DNA of 64,000 nt, from the NCBI GenBank assembly GCA_013816805.1, contig JACDDS010000018.1, forward strand, positions 22,051 to 86,050, written 5' to 3'. The position numbers and the translations under genes are program-made. Position 1 is the stretch's first letter; each line of letters opens with the position of its first letter. This stretch comes from Chitinophagales bacterium (GTDB lineage: Bacteria > Bacteroidota > Bacteroidia > Chitinophagales > UBA10324). Positions 9,180 to 19,262 of this stretch are shown here, one piece after another. Below the pieces are notes generated by a model. The model had not been told where the DNA came from. It saw nothing but the letters and a program-made list of their open reading frames with translations, and did no database searches.

Positions 9180-12100
9180 ATGAAAAAACTTATTTACACG
9201 CTGGTATTTTTGTTGGTTACATTAGGTTCTGTAAAAAATTCTACCGCTGCAGTTGGTTTGGATATGAGTTATGTATGCACGAGCAAATCGCTACAGAAAT
9301 ACAATTTTACGGTTGCTTTGTACCGTGATTGCAGTGAAGGTCCTGCTCCTGTAACGCTTACCTTAAAAGTCACTTCCGCCTCGCTTGGATACGCTGCCTC
9401 GTACATTGCGAAGCGCACTTCGAGCACTTACGGAACAGACAGTATTTCACATTTGGTTAACTTATGTGCATCGCTAAGCAGCACATGCACCGGTGGTACT
9501 TATCCAGGCTATGATCAGACTCTTTATGATGTGTCTTTTAATCTGCCTAATCCTGCAGCAGACTGGGTAGTAAGTGTAATGGATTCTAACCGAAGTGCCG
9601 CTATAACCAACCTGGCAAATCCGGAAAGCCACACATTGTATTCTGAATGCCGGATCAATAACAGCATTCCACACCTCGATCATTCTCCGGTGTTTTCATC
9701 CTTACCTATTGCTCAGGCCTGCGTCAGTGAGCAATTTCAGTATAGCCTTGGTACCCGGGATGCCGACGGTGATTCGCTGGTATATTTTTTAGTGCAGCCA
9801 TTAGAAGGTCCCGGTCAACCCATTCCTTATTCTGATCCCGGCTTTACGCCAACTCATCCCCTTTCAACAAAAGGAGGCATTTTCATCTTTGGATTACACT
9901 CGGGGGAAATGCTATTCAGTGCTGATAAAACTCAGGTGGCAATTATATCAGTAAGAACAGATGAGTACCGGAACGGAGTAAAGATTGGAAGTATCCAACG
10001 TGACATAATGGTTAATGCCACACAGTGTAGTAATCAGTTACCGCAAATACAAAATGGATTAGAGAATATTGTAAACGGCTTTCAAAATAGTCCGAAAGAT
10101 AATATAATAAGAACCTGTCCGAACACTGCATTATCATTTGATATTACAGGCTTTGACAGGAACGCAGAGGATGCTGTAACAATCCAAACCAATCTTGCGA
10201 CTTCTATACCCGGAGCCCATTTTAATACTTCGGGAACCAATCCCGTTATCGGTCACTTTAGCTGGACTCCTACAGATAAGGATGCCGGATTCTATGAATT
10301 TACTGTGATCGTAAAAGATAATCAATGTCCCATTTTCGGCCAGCAAATGTATACGTTTGGCATCCATGTTAAAAAGTCATATGCAAACGCCGGGAGTGAT
10401 ACTACTGTTTGTTCTCAAAATGCTGTAGTGCAGTTACATGCTTCGGGAGAAAAACCAATTAACTGGAGCAATGGGAAGTATTTAAACAATGATACCATAC
10501 GGGATCCAATAGCATCCCTGCCTGGCCCGGGAACGTATTCTTTCGTACTCACTACAGATCAAAACAGCTCCTGTGAAGCAAAGGACAAGGTTACTATTAA
10601 GGTGACCTCCGATGTAAATGTAGAGGCTTCAGCAGCACCTGATAGCATTTGTAAAGGTACGGAGGTAAACCTGACAGCAAAAGCCTCAGGAGGCAATGGT
10701 GTATTCACTTATAAATGGACATCAAATCCGGCTGGCTTTCAAAGCACGCGGCAAAATAATAAGGTATCCCCCAATGTAACAACCACCTATTATGTGGAAG
10801 TGGAAAGCGGAGGATGCGTTGTGAACGATACGGTTACAGTCACTGTAAATCCATCTCCAAGTGCCGCCTTTACTGCTTTACCAAATTCAGGGTGTGATTC
10901 GCTAACCGTCTTTTTTCAATCGAATGCATCAGGATCGGATTCTGTTTCCTGGGATTTTGGAGATGGTACTACCAGCACTGAGCACAACCCATCTCATACC
11001 TATCATGCCGGCACTTACACCGTTACTTTAACGGTAACCAATATCTATGGCTGTTCGGGTACACTCACGATACCCGATTATATTAAGGTAAGTAATGGCT
11101 CTTCTAACGCTTCTATTATTGCTTCGGATACTTCCGGTTGTGCTCCTCTTACAGTCAATTTTCAGGGAAAGCCCGACAGTGCAAGTTATGCCTGGGACTT
11201 CGGTGATGGCTCTGGAAGCATTGAACAAAATCCTTCTCACACTTTTTCAACAAACGGGATATTTGTTGTGACCCTCACCGTAAATGGAAGTGAGTGCCCT
11301 GCCCACGTAATTATCCGGGTTTCTTCTCCTTCCGCATCTTTCAGCGCTTCACCCGCAAGCGGATGTGATCCTTTAACAGTAGCCTTTTCAAATACGTCAA
11401 CCGGAGCGGATAGTTTTATGTGGTTATTTGGAGATGGTACCACGAGCAACCTTAAAAATCCTACTCATATCTACCATGAAGGGACATATAGTGTAACGTT
11501 AATCGCTCAAAGTTCCGACGGATGTTCGGATACCCTTACGCTGTCTGATTTTATTCATGTTGGTACCATTCCTACTATAAATATCTCGGCTTCAGATACA
11601 GCAGGGTGCGAGCCGCTGACCGTTTTCTTTACTTCGGGGTCTGGAGGTGATACATACTTATGGAGTTTTGGTGACAGCACATCAAGCACGGATTCAGATG
11701 CTACCCATACTTATAGCGCGGGTGATTTTACAGTTACTCTTACCGTTACAAACAATGGCTGTTCCGCCACACAATCAATTGCTGATTACATTCATGTAAA
11801 GTCTTCGCCTGTTGTCTCTTTTTCAGGATCACCACAAAGTGGTTGCGACTCAGCCCTTGTAGTTTATAAAAATAATTCTACTAATGCGGACAGTTACACG
11901 TGGCTATTTGGAGATGGAACTTCAAGCAGTGAAAAAAACCCGATGCATAAATATTTAATTGGAAACTATACGGTTACACTTATTGCATACAATTCCAATG
12001 GATGTTCCGATACTTTAATATTACCGGATTATATTGTCGTTTCACCACGGCCTTCCGTAACTATTGCTGCTTCAGACACTGCAGGATGTGAACCGTTAAC

Positions 12101-13790
12101 AGTGCAATTTTCAAATTCCAGCGGAAGCGGAGGAACCTATTTATGGGATTTTGGAGACGGCAGTACGAGTACGCTTCCAAACCCAATCCATACGTATTCC
12201 GCAGGAATCTACACGGTAGCACTTACTGTTTCTAACGGACTGGAATGCTCCGCAAAGGAAACTATTGTTGATTATATTAAGGTATTGCCATCTCCGGTGG
12301 CTTCATTCTTCGGAACACCTGTAAGCGGATGTGATCCTTTGACGGTGCAGTTCACTAATAATTCTACTGGTGCGAGCTCATACGTTTGGATTTTCGGTGA
12401 TGGAAATACAAGCACTGAAATAAGCCCTTCTCATTTATATCATAGCGGCACTTATGATGTAATCCTGATAGCAACTAATCTGCAGGGCTGTTCTGATACG
12501 CTGATATTATCTCAATATATTAAAGTAAGCAGTATGCCGGTAGTTTCATTCACTGCAGATCCTCTTTTTGGTTGTAATCCATTGACAGTGAATTTCACAA
12601 ACAACTCTACAGGTGGCAGTAATTATTTCTGGGATTTTGGCGACAGCACTACCAGTACAGGAATAAATCCTTCTCATACCTATACCGCCGGGAGTTACAA
12701 CGTTACCCTTACCGTAACCGCAGATTCCGGCTGTTCTGCGTCTCAAACGTCTACCCAATTAATCGTAGTGTCTCCCAGCCCCACAGTAGCTTTTGGTGCT
12801 GCTCCAACTGCAGGTTGCGAACCGCTTAATGTTCAGTTTACCAATAACTCGACAGGGGGAACGGCTTACCTGTGGGATTTTGGTGATGGCACTACGAGCA
12901 CGGAAATTAGTCCTGCTCACACCTATAACGGAGGAACATATGATGTAACACTAACGGTATTAAACGATAGCGGCTGTTCGGCTACGCTTACCCTGCCCCA
13001 GTTAATACAAGTGGATTCCAACGCTATTGCGTTTATTGCTTCTGATACATCCGGTTGTGATCCTTTGACGGTACAGTTCCAAAACCTTACACCCAACGGA
13101 ACTTCCTTTTCATGGGACTTTGGGGATGGCACTACCAGCACTGAACAAAATCCGCAACATGTGTATCACCAGGGAGTATATAACGTAACCCTTTCAGTCA
13201 CGACTTCCTCAGGATGTTCGGGTAGTGTTACCTATCTTCAATACATTAAGGTTTATTCAAAGCCTATATCTTCCTTTACTACTACAGAGAACACAAGTGA
13301 TCCAATAGATATTTCACAGGCAACCATACACTTTAATAATACATCTCAGGGTGCAGATAGCTATGCATGGGATTTCGGAGATGGAACTGTAAGCAATGAT
13401 GTGAGCCCCACGCATACGTACACGGCTCCAGATACTGTCTTTGTGACCCTCATTGCTTACAATGGCTCCTGTTCAGATACAGCAATACTGGGCCCAATTG
13501 TTATCGTAAAGCAGGACGATATCTTTTTTCCATCTGCCTTTACACCGAATAACGACGGAAAGAATGATTATTTCCATGAAATGATCCAGGTAGGTATCTC
13601 GACCCTTGATTTCGCCATTTTCGACCGTTGGGGAAATATGGTATTTCAGACGAATGATCCGAAAGGAAAATGGGATGGAGAATATAAAAGTGAGATAGCC
13701 GATGTTGGTGTATATGTCTGGTATGCGAAGGCTACGCTATTGAATGGAAAGGAAATTACGAAGCATGGAAATGTCTCGCTGCTTCGGTGA
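9180..13790 (+). CDS. giant secreted protein with 11 PKD domains and T9SS type B (CHU_C) tail
   Basis: A 1536-residue exported protein. It has a signal peptide (1-23), then a cysteine-containing N-terminal domain of a kind seen in Bacteroidota surface proteins (to about 280), then Ig-like/cadherin-like stretches. From about residue 565 come 11 consecutive PKD domains, each with a SGCDPLTVxF start, a W(D/L/I)FGDG(T/N) core and a HxYxxGTYxVTL strand. The last about 85 residues are the gliding-motility-associated type B sorting domain (FFPSAFTPNNDGKNDYF, FDRWGNMVFQ, KWDGEYK, GVYVWYAKA, HGNVSLLR). It likely works as an adhesin or extended surface scaffold. A terminator follows at 13821. The PKD array shows a two-domain repeat pattern. 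Confidence 0.95.
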   Translation: MKKLIYTLVFLLVTLGSVKNSTAAVGLDMSYVCTSKSLQKYNFTVALYRDCSEGPAPVTLTLKVTSASLGYAASYIAKRTSSTYGTDSISHLVNLCASLSSTCTGGTYPGYDQTLYDVSFNLPNPAADWVVSVMDSNRSAAITNLANPESHTLYSECRINNSIPHLDHSPVFSSLPIAQACVSEQFQYSLGTRDADGDSLVYFLVQPLEGPGQPIPYSDPGFTPTHPLSTKGGIFIFGLHSGEMLFSADKTQVAIISVRTDEYRNGVKIGSIQRDIMVNATQCSNQLPQIQNGLENIVNGFQNSPKDNIIRTCPNTALSFDITGFDRNAEDAVTIQTNLATSIPGAHFNTSGTNPVIGHFSWTPTDKDAGFYEFTVIVKDNQCPIFGQQMYTFGIHVKKSYANAGSDTTVCSQNAVVQLHASGEKPINWSNGKYLNNDTIRDPIASLPGPGTYSFVLTTDQNSSCEAKDKVTIKVTSDVNVEASAAPDSICKGTEVNLTAKASGGNGVFTYKWTSNPAGFQSTRQNNKVSPNVTTTYYVEVESGGCVVNDTVTVTVNPSPSAAFTALPNSGCDSLTVFFQSNASGSDSVSWDFGDGTTSTEHNPSHTYHAGTYTVTLTVTNIYGCSGTLTIPDYIKVSNGSSNASIIASDTSGCAPLTVNFQGKPDSASYAWDFGDGSGSIEQNPSHTFSTNGIFVVTLTVNGSECPAHVIIRVSSPSASFSASPASGCDPLTVAFSNTSTGADSFMWLFGDGTTSNLKNPTHIYHEGTYSVTLIAQSSDGCSDTLTLSDFIHVGTIPTINISASDTAGCEPLTVFFTSGSGGDTYLWSFGDSTSSTDSDATHTYSAGDFTVTLTVTNNGCSATQSIADYIHVKSSPVVSFSGSPQSGCDSALVVYKNNSTNADSYTWLFGDGTSSSEKNPMHKYLIGNYTVTLIAYNSNGCSDTLILPDYIVVSPRPSVTIAASDTAGCEPLTVQFSNSSGSGGTYLWDFGDGSTSTLPNPIHTYSAGIYTVALTVSNGLECSAKETIVDYIKVLPSPVASFFGTPVSGCDPLTVQFTNNSTGASSYVWIFGDGNTSTEISPSHLYHSGTYDVILIATNLQGCSDTLILSQYIKVSSMPVVSFTADPLFGCNPLTVNFTNNSTGGSNYFWDFGDSTTSTGINPSHTYTAGSYNVTLTVTADSGCSASQTSTQLIVVSPSPTVAFGAAPTAGCEPLNVQFTNNSTGGTAYLWDFGDGTTSTEISPAHTYNGGTYDVTLTVLNDSGCSATLTLPQLIQVDSNAIAFIASDTSGCDPLTVQFQNLTPNGTSFSWDFGDGTTSTEQNPQHVYHQGVYNVTLSVTTSSGCSGSVTYLQYIKVYSKPISSFTTTENTSDPIDISQATIHFNNTSQGADSYAWDFGDGTVSNDVSPTHTYTAPDTVFVTLIAYNGSCSDTAILGPIVIVKQDDIFFPSAFTPNNDGKNDYFHEMIQVGISTLDFAIFDRWGNMVFQTNDPKGKWDGEYKSEIADVGVYVWYAKATLLNGKEITKHGNVSLLR

Positions 13791-13820
13791 GTTAAAGTAA
13801 ATGATGCAGCTTTCTATGGG

Positions 13821-13854
13821 AAATCCTGCCGTAAGTTACAGCAGGATTTTTTTT
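13821..13854 (+). terminator. intrinsic terminator after the PKD gene
   Basis: A perfect inverted repeat, AAATCCTGC (13821-13829) and GCAGGATTT (13841-13849), with an 11-nt loop, runs into eight T residues (13847-13854). It sits 31 nt after the PKD gene stop. Confidence 0.88.
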
Positions 13855-13890
13855 GTTTGAATGCCTCGCAAGGTAAAATGCAGACAGGAG

Positions 13891-14526
13891 CTATAGATTA
13901 TCGTACTCATATAATGGATCTATTCGGGTGCCGGGGCTCATATCCGTTAAGGGCTTTATCAAGCCATCTTTCAACCCATAAACCCACCCGTGCAAATGTG
14001 GTTTATTGTTGTATTTCCATGCGCGCTGAATAATGGATGTTTTTGCAAGATGAATAAGCTGTTCCTGCACGTTTAATTCCACCAGGCGATCGCAAAGCTT
14101 TTCCTCTTCATCAATAGTGTTTAATTCTTCTGCATGCAGCCGATAAACATCTTTAATATTCCGCAGCCACATGTTCAGCACTTGCTGGTAATCGTGGTTA
14201 GTTATTGCCGCTTTTATGCCTCCGCAACCATAATGACCACATACAATAACGTGCTGTACCTTTAATTCATTTACCGCATAATCAAGAACGCTCAGAAGGT
14301 TGACATCTGTATGGACCACCATGTTGGCAATATTGCGATGAACAAATATTTCTCCGGGCTGTGTTCCGGTGATCTCATTTGCGGCAACGCGACTGTCACT
14401 GCAGCCGATCCAAAGAAATTCAGGTGTATGCAGATTTGCAAGCCGATTAAAATATTCAGGGTCACCTGTTATTTTACCTTTTGCCCATACCTTATTTTCA
14501 AGTAGCAATTTTTCGTAAGATTTCAT
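13891..14526 (-). CDS. beta-class carbonic anhydrase
   Basis: A 211-residue cytoplasmic beta-carbonic anhydrase converting CO2 and bicarbonate. Zinc ligands and catalytic residues are in place: Cys42 and Asp44 in IGCSDSRVAANE, and His98 and Cys101 in VCGHYGCGGIKAA. FVHRNIANMV and the late segment LHGWVYGLKDG are also typical. Length and motifs match the Can-type enzymes. It is monocistronic as far as can be seen. Confidence 0.97.
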   Translation of the reverse strand: MKSYEKLLLENKVWAKGKITGDPEYFNRLANLHTPEFLWIGCSDSRVAANEITGTQPGEIFVHRNIANMVVHTDVNLLSVLDYAVNELKVQHVIVCGHYGCGGIKAAITNHDYQQVLNMWLRNIKDVYRLHAEELNTIDEEEKLCDRLVELNVQEQLIHLAKTSIIQRAWKYNNKPHLHGWVYGLKDGLIKPLTDMSPGTRIDPLYEYDNL

Positions 14527-14669
14527 GAGTAATCTTAAAATTTAATTTACTAATTAAAGTAATCCTGATTGAAAAAAAATATTATTTATTCAGGCACTTG
14601 CTAATTGGTACAAGCATCAATAGTAACAAAGTAAAATTTCTTTGGCACTGTGATTGTTTAAATTTACTT

Positions 14670-14906
14670 ATGCAAAATAATTTTCAAATAGATTATAACG
14701 GACAACTTATAGATATTGATTTGGAACAATCAACGGAAAAGAACGGAAAAATTTTTAAAATACATTTGCCGGAAGGAGAAATCCAGATCCAACAAAAAGA
14801 AGACAATGAGGGTGCTGACCATTGGTTTGATTTAAAAACCAATCAGTCCACTGATCAGATTAAAAAGATTGGTGCAAGCATAACTGCTTATCTTTTAGAA
14901 AAATAA
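14670..14906 (+). CDS. hypothetical 78-residue protein
   Basis: A small acidic soluble protein with no signal peptide; it starts MQNNFQIDYNGQLID and has many Glu, Gln and Lys. A TTG further upstream (14598) could extend the frame, but the ATG at 14670 is preferred because coding-like composition begins there. The pattern of short beta strands followed by a C-terminal helix (IKKIGASITAYLLEK) resembles small Bacteroidota proteins of unknown function. It is convergent with the GT9 gene, 5 nt apart. Function is not recognised. Confidence 0.6.
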   Translation: MQNNFQIDYNGQLIDIDLEQSTEKNGKIFKIHLPEGEIQIQQKEDNEGADHWFDLKTNQSTDQIKKIGASITAYLLEK

Positions 14907-14911
14907 TATAG

Positions 14912-15940
14912 CTAAGTATTGGTTGAAGGAATATTTATCGTCCGGAGCAGGTCTTTTATCTGAATTTCAAAGGCACATTTAAAGTGCCCTTCAGGACAGG
15001 CCTTATATCCATGAATGCCGCACGGCCTGCAATACAGTCCATGGTTGATCTCCACTACAAAAGACTTTTCTGAAAGAGGTCCGAATCCAAACTCTGGAAC
15101 TGTGGAGCAGAAAACAGCAGTAACCGGTGCATTAACTGCCGATGCAATATGCAACGGAGCCGAATCATTTACATAGTTCATTGCAGCTTGTTTCATAAGG
15201 GCAGCTGTTTGCGTAAGTGAAAGTTTCCCTGAAAGGTTGATCAATTGCACCTGATGATGTTTTATCAGTGATATTATTTTCTCACAAAGTGCTGAATCCG
15301 TTTCAGAACCGAGGAAATAAACCTGATATAGACCAGTAATGGATTCTATAAAATGCACCCATTTTTCCACCGGAAATTGCTTGGTAAACCACACAGATGC
15401 GGGCGCAATGCAAAGGTACGGGCTTTGGGTATAAACCGAAATGGCATGTTCATCGGCTACAGAAGGATACATAACAGGATTTACCGTTTCCTGCGATGTA
15501 ATATTTTCTATAAGATTTAAATTTCGCTGTACTTCATGGCCTTTAAATGAATGCCTTACTTTCCTTGTAAAAAGAAATGAGAGCGGGTTTTTATCGAAGC
15601 CTATAATGTGCTTAGCTCCTGAAAGTCCTGCAAGGATTCCGGATGCAGCAAAGCGCTGCACATTAACTACAAGATCATATTTGCTTTGGCGTATGGTATG
15701 TAACAACTGAAAAAGGCTGGAGTACTTCCTTTTTTTATCCCAAATCATTACCTGGTTAATTTTTGGATTATTCGCAAGCGCTCCTTCATTTCCTTTTCGC
15801 AATAGAAAGTCAATTCTGCTTTCCGGGAAAAAGAAATGGAGCTTTTCAACAAGTGAAGTTGCTAATATTACATCCCCAAGGAAAGCAGTTTGAATAATAA
15901 GGATTGATTGAGGGGTGAAGGCCCTGGCATCTTCTTGCAT
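14912..15940 (-). CDS. glycosyltransferase family 9 (heptosyltransferase-like)
   Basis: A 342-residue GT9/RfaF-type transferase that adds heptose (or a similar sugar) from a nucleotide donor to the LPS core. Seen: N-terminal ILIIQTAFLGDVILATSL, the KYDLVVNVQRF strand, LSGAKHIIGF, the C-terminal donor-binding part with SGKLSLTQTAALMKQA, then NDSAPLHIASAVNAPVTAVF. A cysteine-rich end (YCRPCGIHGYKACPEGHFKC) is also found in many GT9 proteins. Cytoplasmic, acting at the inner membrane. The acceptor is unknown. Confidence 0.92.
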   Translation of the reverse strand: MQEDARAFTPQSILIIQTAFLGDVILATSLVEKLHFFFPESRIDFLLRKGNEGALANNPKINQVMIWDKKRKYSSLFQLLHTIRQSKYDLVVNVQRFAASGILAGLSGAKHIIGFDKNPLSFLFTRKVRHSFKGHEVQRNLNLIENITSQETVNPVMYPSVADEHAISVYTQSPYLCIAPASVWFTKQFPVEKWVHFIESITGLYQVYFLGSETDSALCEKIISLIKHHQVQLINLSGKLSLTQTAALMKQAAMNYVNDSAPLHIASAVNAPVTAVFCSTVPEFGFGPLSEKSFVVEINHGLYCRPCGIHGYKACPEGHFKCAFEIQIKDLLRTINIPSTNT

Positions 15941-16131
15941 GAACTGTTAGATCAATTTTCCCCTTCCAAATCATTTTTGCAGCCATATAATTTAAGTGCT
16001 GCTTGTATAGTTTATTCTTCTGAATCAATAATGAATATTATTTTTAGTATACAATATTTATTTTAAGCCGTATCCATCTGCAATATTCAAAAAAATATTT
16101 TTACATTAATTTGCAATAGTAACCCTTCATA

Positions 16132-16698
16132 TTGAAGCCATTTTTAACTTTTTTTCTGGTTCCTTTATTTCTGTTATGCTCTAATGGTTACCGGATTGCA
16201 TTACCCGGCGCAAAAATAGTATCAGATTTTCCTTCCATTCGGATCGGGAAACAAACGTGGATGACCGCAAATTGGGATTTTCGCACTCCAAAAAGCTGGT
16301 ATTTTAATAATGACTCTGACAGCAATAAAGAATATGGCCGTCTTTATTTTTACAGCAACGCCTTATACGGTGCGCCGAAAGGGTGGCATCTTCCAACCCT
16401 TGATGAATGGAATGAGTTGATCAATACTTTAGGTGGTGACTCAATTGCCGTTACAAAATTATTTTTAGATGGCAGTTCTGGCCTGAATCTTAAATACGGA
16501 GGAAACAAGAGCGCGAATATCAGTCCTACTGATATTTTTAATTTTAAAGATTCCTGGGGGTTTTATTGGACGGCCACTCCGGATGAAGATCAAACCGCTT
16601 ACGCACTGCATTTCATAAAAGGTAAGCTTATAATTGAACGGTTATCCTACAGAAGGGCAAATGGATTTTCGGTACGTTATGTAAAAGATAAAACATAA
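16132..16698 (+). CDS. exported FISUMP-domain protein
   Basis: A 188-residue protein with an N-terminal hydrophobic signal (about 3-20) and one Fibrobacter succinogenes major paralogous (FISUMP) domain: IRIGKQTWMTANWDF, then GRLYFYSNAL, GAPKGWHLPTLDEWNELI, SWGFYWTATPDED and RRANGFSVRYVKD. The fold is surface or lectin-like with no known catalysis. The only usable start in frame is TTG at 16132; no ATG lies upstream. It is convergent with the MFS gene, 8 nt apart. Confidence 0.85.
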   Translation: MKPFLTFFLVPLFLLCSNGYRIALPGAKIVSDFPSIRIGKQTWMTANWDFRTPKSWYFNNDSDSNKEYGRLYFYSNALYGAPKGWHLPTLDEWNELINTLGGDSIAVTKLFLDGSSGLNLKYGGNKSANISPTDIFNFKDSWGFYWTATPDEDQTAYALHFIKGKLIIERLSYRRANGFSVRYVKDKT

Positions 16699-16706
16699 AG
16701 TATGCA

Positions 16707-18023
16707 TCACGCTTTTTCTCCATTGGTGTCCTTTACAATAAAGTAACAGATAATCGCTGCGAGCAGCATCAAAACTCCGCCAATCTGAACGGCAAGCATT
16801 CGGTTATTATCGAGTAAGTGTGACATGATCCAGCCAAAGAACAGGGATGCGATAATCTCCGGTAGTACAATAAAAAAATTAAAGATACCCATATAGATTC
16901 CGACCTTATCTTCAGGCAGGCTGCCTGCTAACATAGCATATGGCATTGATAAAATACTGGTCCAGGCGATCCCTATTCCCGTCATGCTTAAAAAAAGCAA
17001 ATTTTTATCATGAACAAATCCAACGGATATTAATCCGATAGCACCACATATAAGACAAAAAGCATGAGTAGGTTTTCTTCCAATGGAACGTGCTAATAAG
17101 GGTATCACAAGTGCAAATACAAATGCCACTACATTGTAAAATGATAAAGTAAGGCCGGCAAATTCCACGCCCTGGGTGTAGGCGGGGCTTTTTTCATCTG
17201 CTGCGCCAAAAATGGTTCTTGCTACAGCTGTTGAATAATAGAACCACATAAGAAATAATCCGGGCCAGGTAAAAAATTGAACGACTGCAAGTTGCTTCAT
17301 CCTGACAGGCATATTAATAATGGAATGCATAATTTCTCTTGCGCCATTGCCAAACCCTTTATGTGTATCCTTAATTTTATTTCTGTTTCCGGGATCAGAA
17401 GGAGGGTATTCCTTTGAAGTAAATACAGTATAAAGGATGGCCAGTAAAAACATGGTGCCCCCTATGTAAAATGCGTATTCAACAGACGGAGGAATTCCCG
17501 CTGCTGCAGAGTTTGAAACATTTAACCAATGGCTTAGCATCCAGGGTAAAGCCGATGCACAGCTTCCCCCAAGGCCAATCATTAAGCTTTGCATCGCGAA
17601 TCCCCGTGTCCGCTGCTCTTCCGGAAGCTTATCGGCAACAAAAGCCCTGAAGGGTTCCATACTGATGTTGCCTGATGTATCAAGAATCCATAATAGCCCG
17701 GCGGCCATCCACAAAGAACTGCTGTTAGGCATAAGAAACAGACAAATGGAGCTGAGTATTGCACCTATCAGGAAATAAGGTCTTCTTCTTCCAAACACGG
17801 GATGCCACGTACGGTCACTTAAATACCCGATAATGGGCTGTACAATGAGTCCCGTTAAGGGAGCCGCTAAAAAGAGTAAGGGAATCTGGTTAGGGCTTGC
17901 ATGAAGGTATTCATATATAGGGCCCATATTAGCGCGCTGCAAATCCCATCCGAATTGTATCCCCAGAAATCCAAAACTCATGTTCCAGATCTGCCAAAAT
18001 GTAAGTCTCGGTTTCCCTTTCAT
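16707..18023 (-). CDS. MFS sugar transporter, SLC45/GPH-like
   Basis: A 438-residue, 12-helix major facilitator. The N-terminus FGFLGIQFGWDLQRANMGPIY and the loop YLSDRTWHPVFGRRRPYFLIG (the RxGRRRP signature between helices 2 and 3) are those of the SLC45/sucrose-maltose symporter group, as is DTSGNISMEPFRAFVADKLP. It probably imports an alpha-glucoside with protons. It lies 70 nt downstream of the GH13 amylase gene on the same strand, so the pair looks like a maltodextrin or trehalose-type uptake unit (inference). Confidence 0.9.
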   Translation of the reverse strand: MKGKPRLTFWQIWNMSFGFLGIQFGWDLQRANMGPIYEYLHASPNQIPLLFLAAPLTGLIVQPIIGYLSDRTWHPVFGRRRPYFLIGAILSSICLFLMPNSSSLWMAAGLLWILDTSGNISMEPFRAFVADKLPEEQRTRGFAMQSLMIGLGGSCASALPWMLSHWLNVSNSAAAGIPPSVEYAFYIGGTMFLLAILYTVFTSKEYPPSDPGNRNKIKDTHKGFGNGAREIMHSIINMPVRMKQLAVVQFFTWPGLFLMWFYYSTAVARTIFGAADEKSPAYTQGVEFAGLTLSFYNVVAFVFALVIPLLARSIGRKPTHAFCLICGAIGLISVGFVHDKNLLFLSMTGIGIAWTSILSMPYAMLAGSLPEDKVGIYMGIFNFFIVLPEIIASLFFGWIMSHLLDNNRMLAVQIGGVLMLLAAIICYFIVKDTNGEKA

Positions 18024-18093
18024 AAAGCAGCTTTATAAATGAATGCTTGACTATTAAAACAAAGTATGCTATAAGCCATGCAGCAGATATTAT

Positions 18094-19236
18094 TTATTGA
18101 AATTGTAAAATTTCATACTCGTATGGGCCAAGCTGGAAGCTCTTTGAATGTTTCACAGCCTTATTTTTTAATACACTGCAATAACTTTTTCCGGCTAATA
18201 CCCCTGGCAACACAATATTTACAGGATGGTTGCGCACATTCACCATTACTGTCATTGAATCATGTTCAAGTATCCGGTTAAACATTAGAACATCTTCACT
18301 ACCGGAGTTGATTTTTTCCAGTCTGCCATTTTGTAAAATTTCAGATGAATCATATAAAGTAAGCATAGTGGTATAAAAACTACGCACCTCCGGATTTTCG
18401 TTCCAATCGATATTATATTTTTCAAACAGGTTGATTTTCTGAGGATATCCAACTTCCTGGCCCTGGTAAATAAATGGAACACCTGGCAGCGTCACCATGG
18501 TAACAAATGCAGCTTTCGCACCATCTTCATTCAAAAATTTAACTTGCGGCACATCGTCCCAGCTATTCTCATCGTGATCGGTAATAAACCTTATTGCATG
18601 ATACTCAGCAGGATAATTTACCTCATCGGATGCAAGAATTCTGAATAGGGAAGAAGTTAAGGAGTCGCCTTTCCATATGTGAATTAAATCGTGATACATA
18701 TTCCATCCGTAAGTAATATCAAAACCATCCTTATACATTTTCGGATCGTCACTTTCTGCCAGCATTAAAAGAGGCCGCATTTTTCGAAGGGTATCAATAC
18801 AGGACTTCCAGAAATCATCAGGTACCATAGAAGCTGCATCGCAACGGTAGCCGTCGATGTTAAAGCTATCAATCCAGTATTTCATACTCTTAATCATCTC
18901 AGCACGCAATTGGCTGTTGTCATAATTCAAATCTGCAACATCAGTCCAATCAGGATTCGGAGGAATAATTTTACCGGCAGAATCATGGGTATACCAGTCA
19001 GGATTGGTGTAAATCCAACCGTTATCCCAGGCGGTGTGATTCGCCACTTCATCTATAATAAGGTACATCCCTTTTGCATGGACCGAATCGACAAGTCTTT
19101 TAAAATCTGCCACCGTTCCAAAATCGGGATTTACTTTATAGTAATCGCTGATAGAGTAGGGCGATCCATAAGCACCTTTTTTATTTACTTTTCCGATAGG
19201 CTGAACAGGCATTAGCCAAATGGTATTTATTCCCAT
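18094..19236 (-). CDS. alpha-amylase family GH13 enzyme, C-terminal fragment of a frameshifted gene
   Basis: This 380-residue frame holds most of a GH13 (beta/alpha)8 barrel. Conserved regions I-IV are visible: DEVANHTAW, GYRCDAAS (nucleophile Asp133 in fragment numbering), MLAESDD (acid/base Glu161), and FITDHDENSW. The upstream part of the same protein lies in another frame at 19263-19448. Reading IPRLDAIKAMGINTIW just upstream of the fragment's ATG shows that the two belong together and that one base is missing near 19265. If the lesion is real, no full enzyme is made. A beta-sandwich domain C follows the barrel. It is presumably cotranscribed with the MFS gene. Confidence 0.85.
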   Translation of the reverse strand: MGINTIWLMPVQPIGKVNKKGAYGSPYSISDYYKVNPDFGTVADFKRLVDSVHAKGMYLIIDEVANHTAWDNGWIYTNPDWYTHDSAGKIIPPNPDWTDVADLNYDNSQLRAEMIKSMKYWIDSFNIDGYRCDAASMVPDDFWKSCIDTLRKMRPLLMLAESDDPKMYKDGFDITYGWNMYHDLIHIWKGDSLTSSLFRILASDEVNYPAEYHAIRFITDHDENSWDDVPQVKFLNEDGAKAAFVTMVTLPGVPFIYQGQEVGYPQKINLFEKYNIDWNENPEVRSFYTTMLTLYDSSEILQNGRLEKINSGSEDVLMFNRILEHDSMTVMVNVRNHPVNIVLPGVLAGKSYCSVLKNKAVKHSKSFQLGPYEYEILQFQ

Positions 19237-19262
19237 CGCTTTAATGGCATCGAGCCTGGGAA

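Noticed and set aside
10867..13440. Regular repetitive DNA that could be mistaken for a repeat array or CRISPR
   Set aside because: The period is about 210-250 nt, in frame, and encodes PKD domains with diverged third codon positions.
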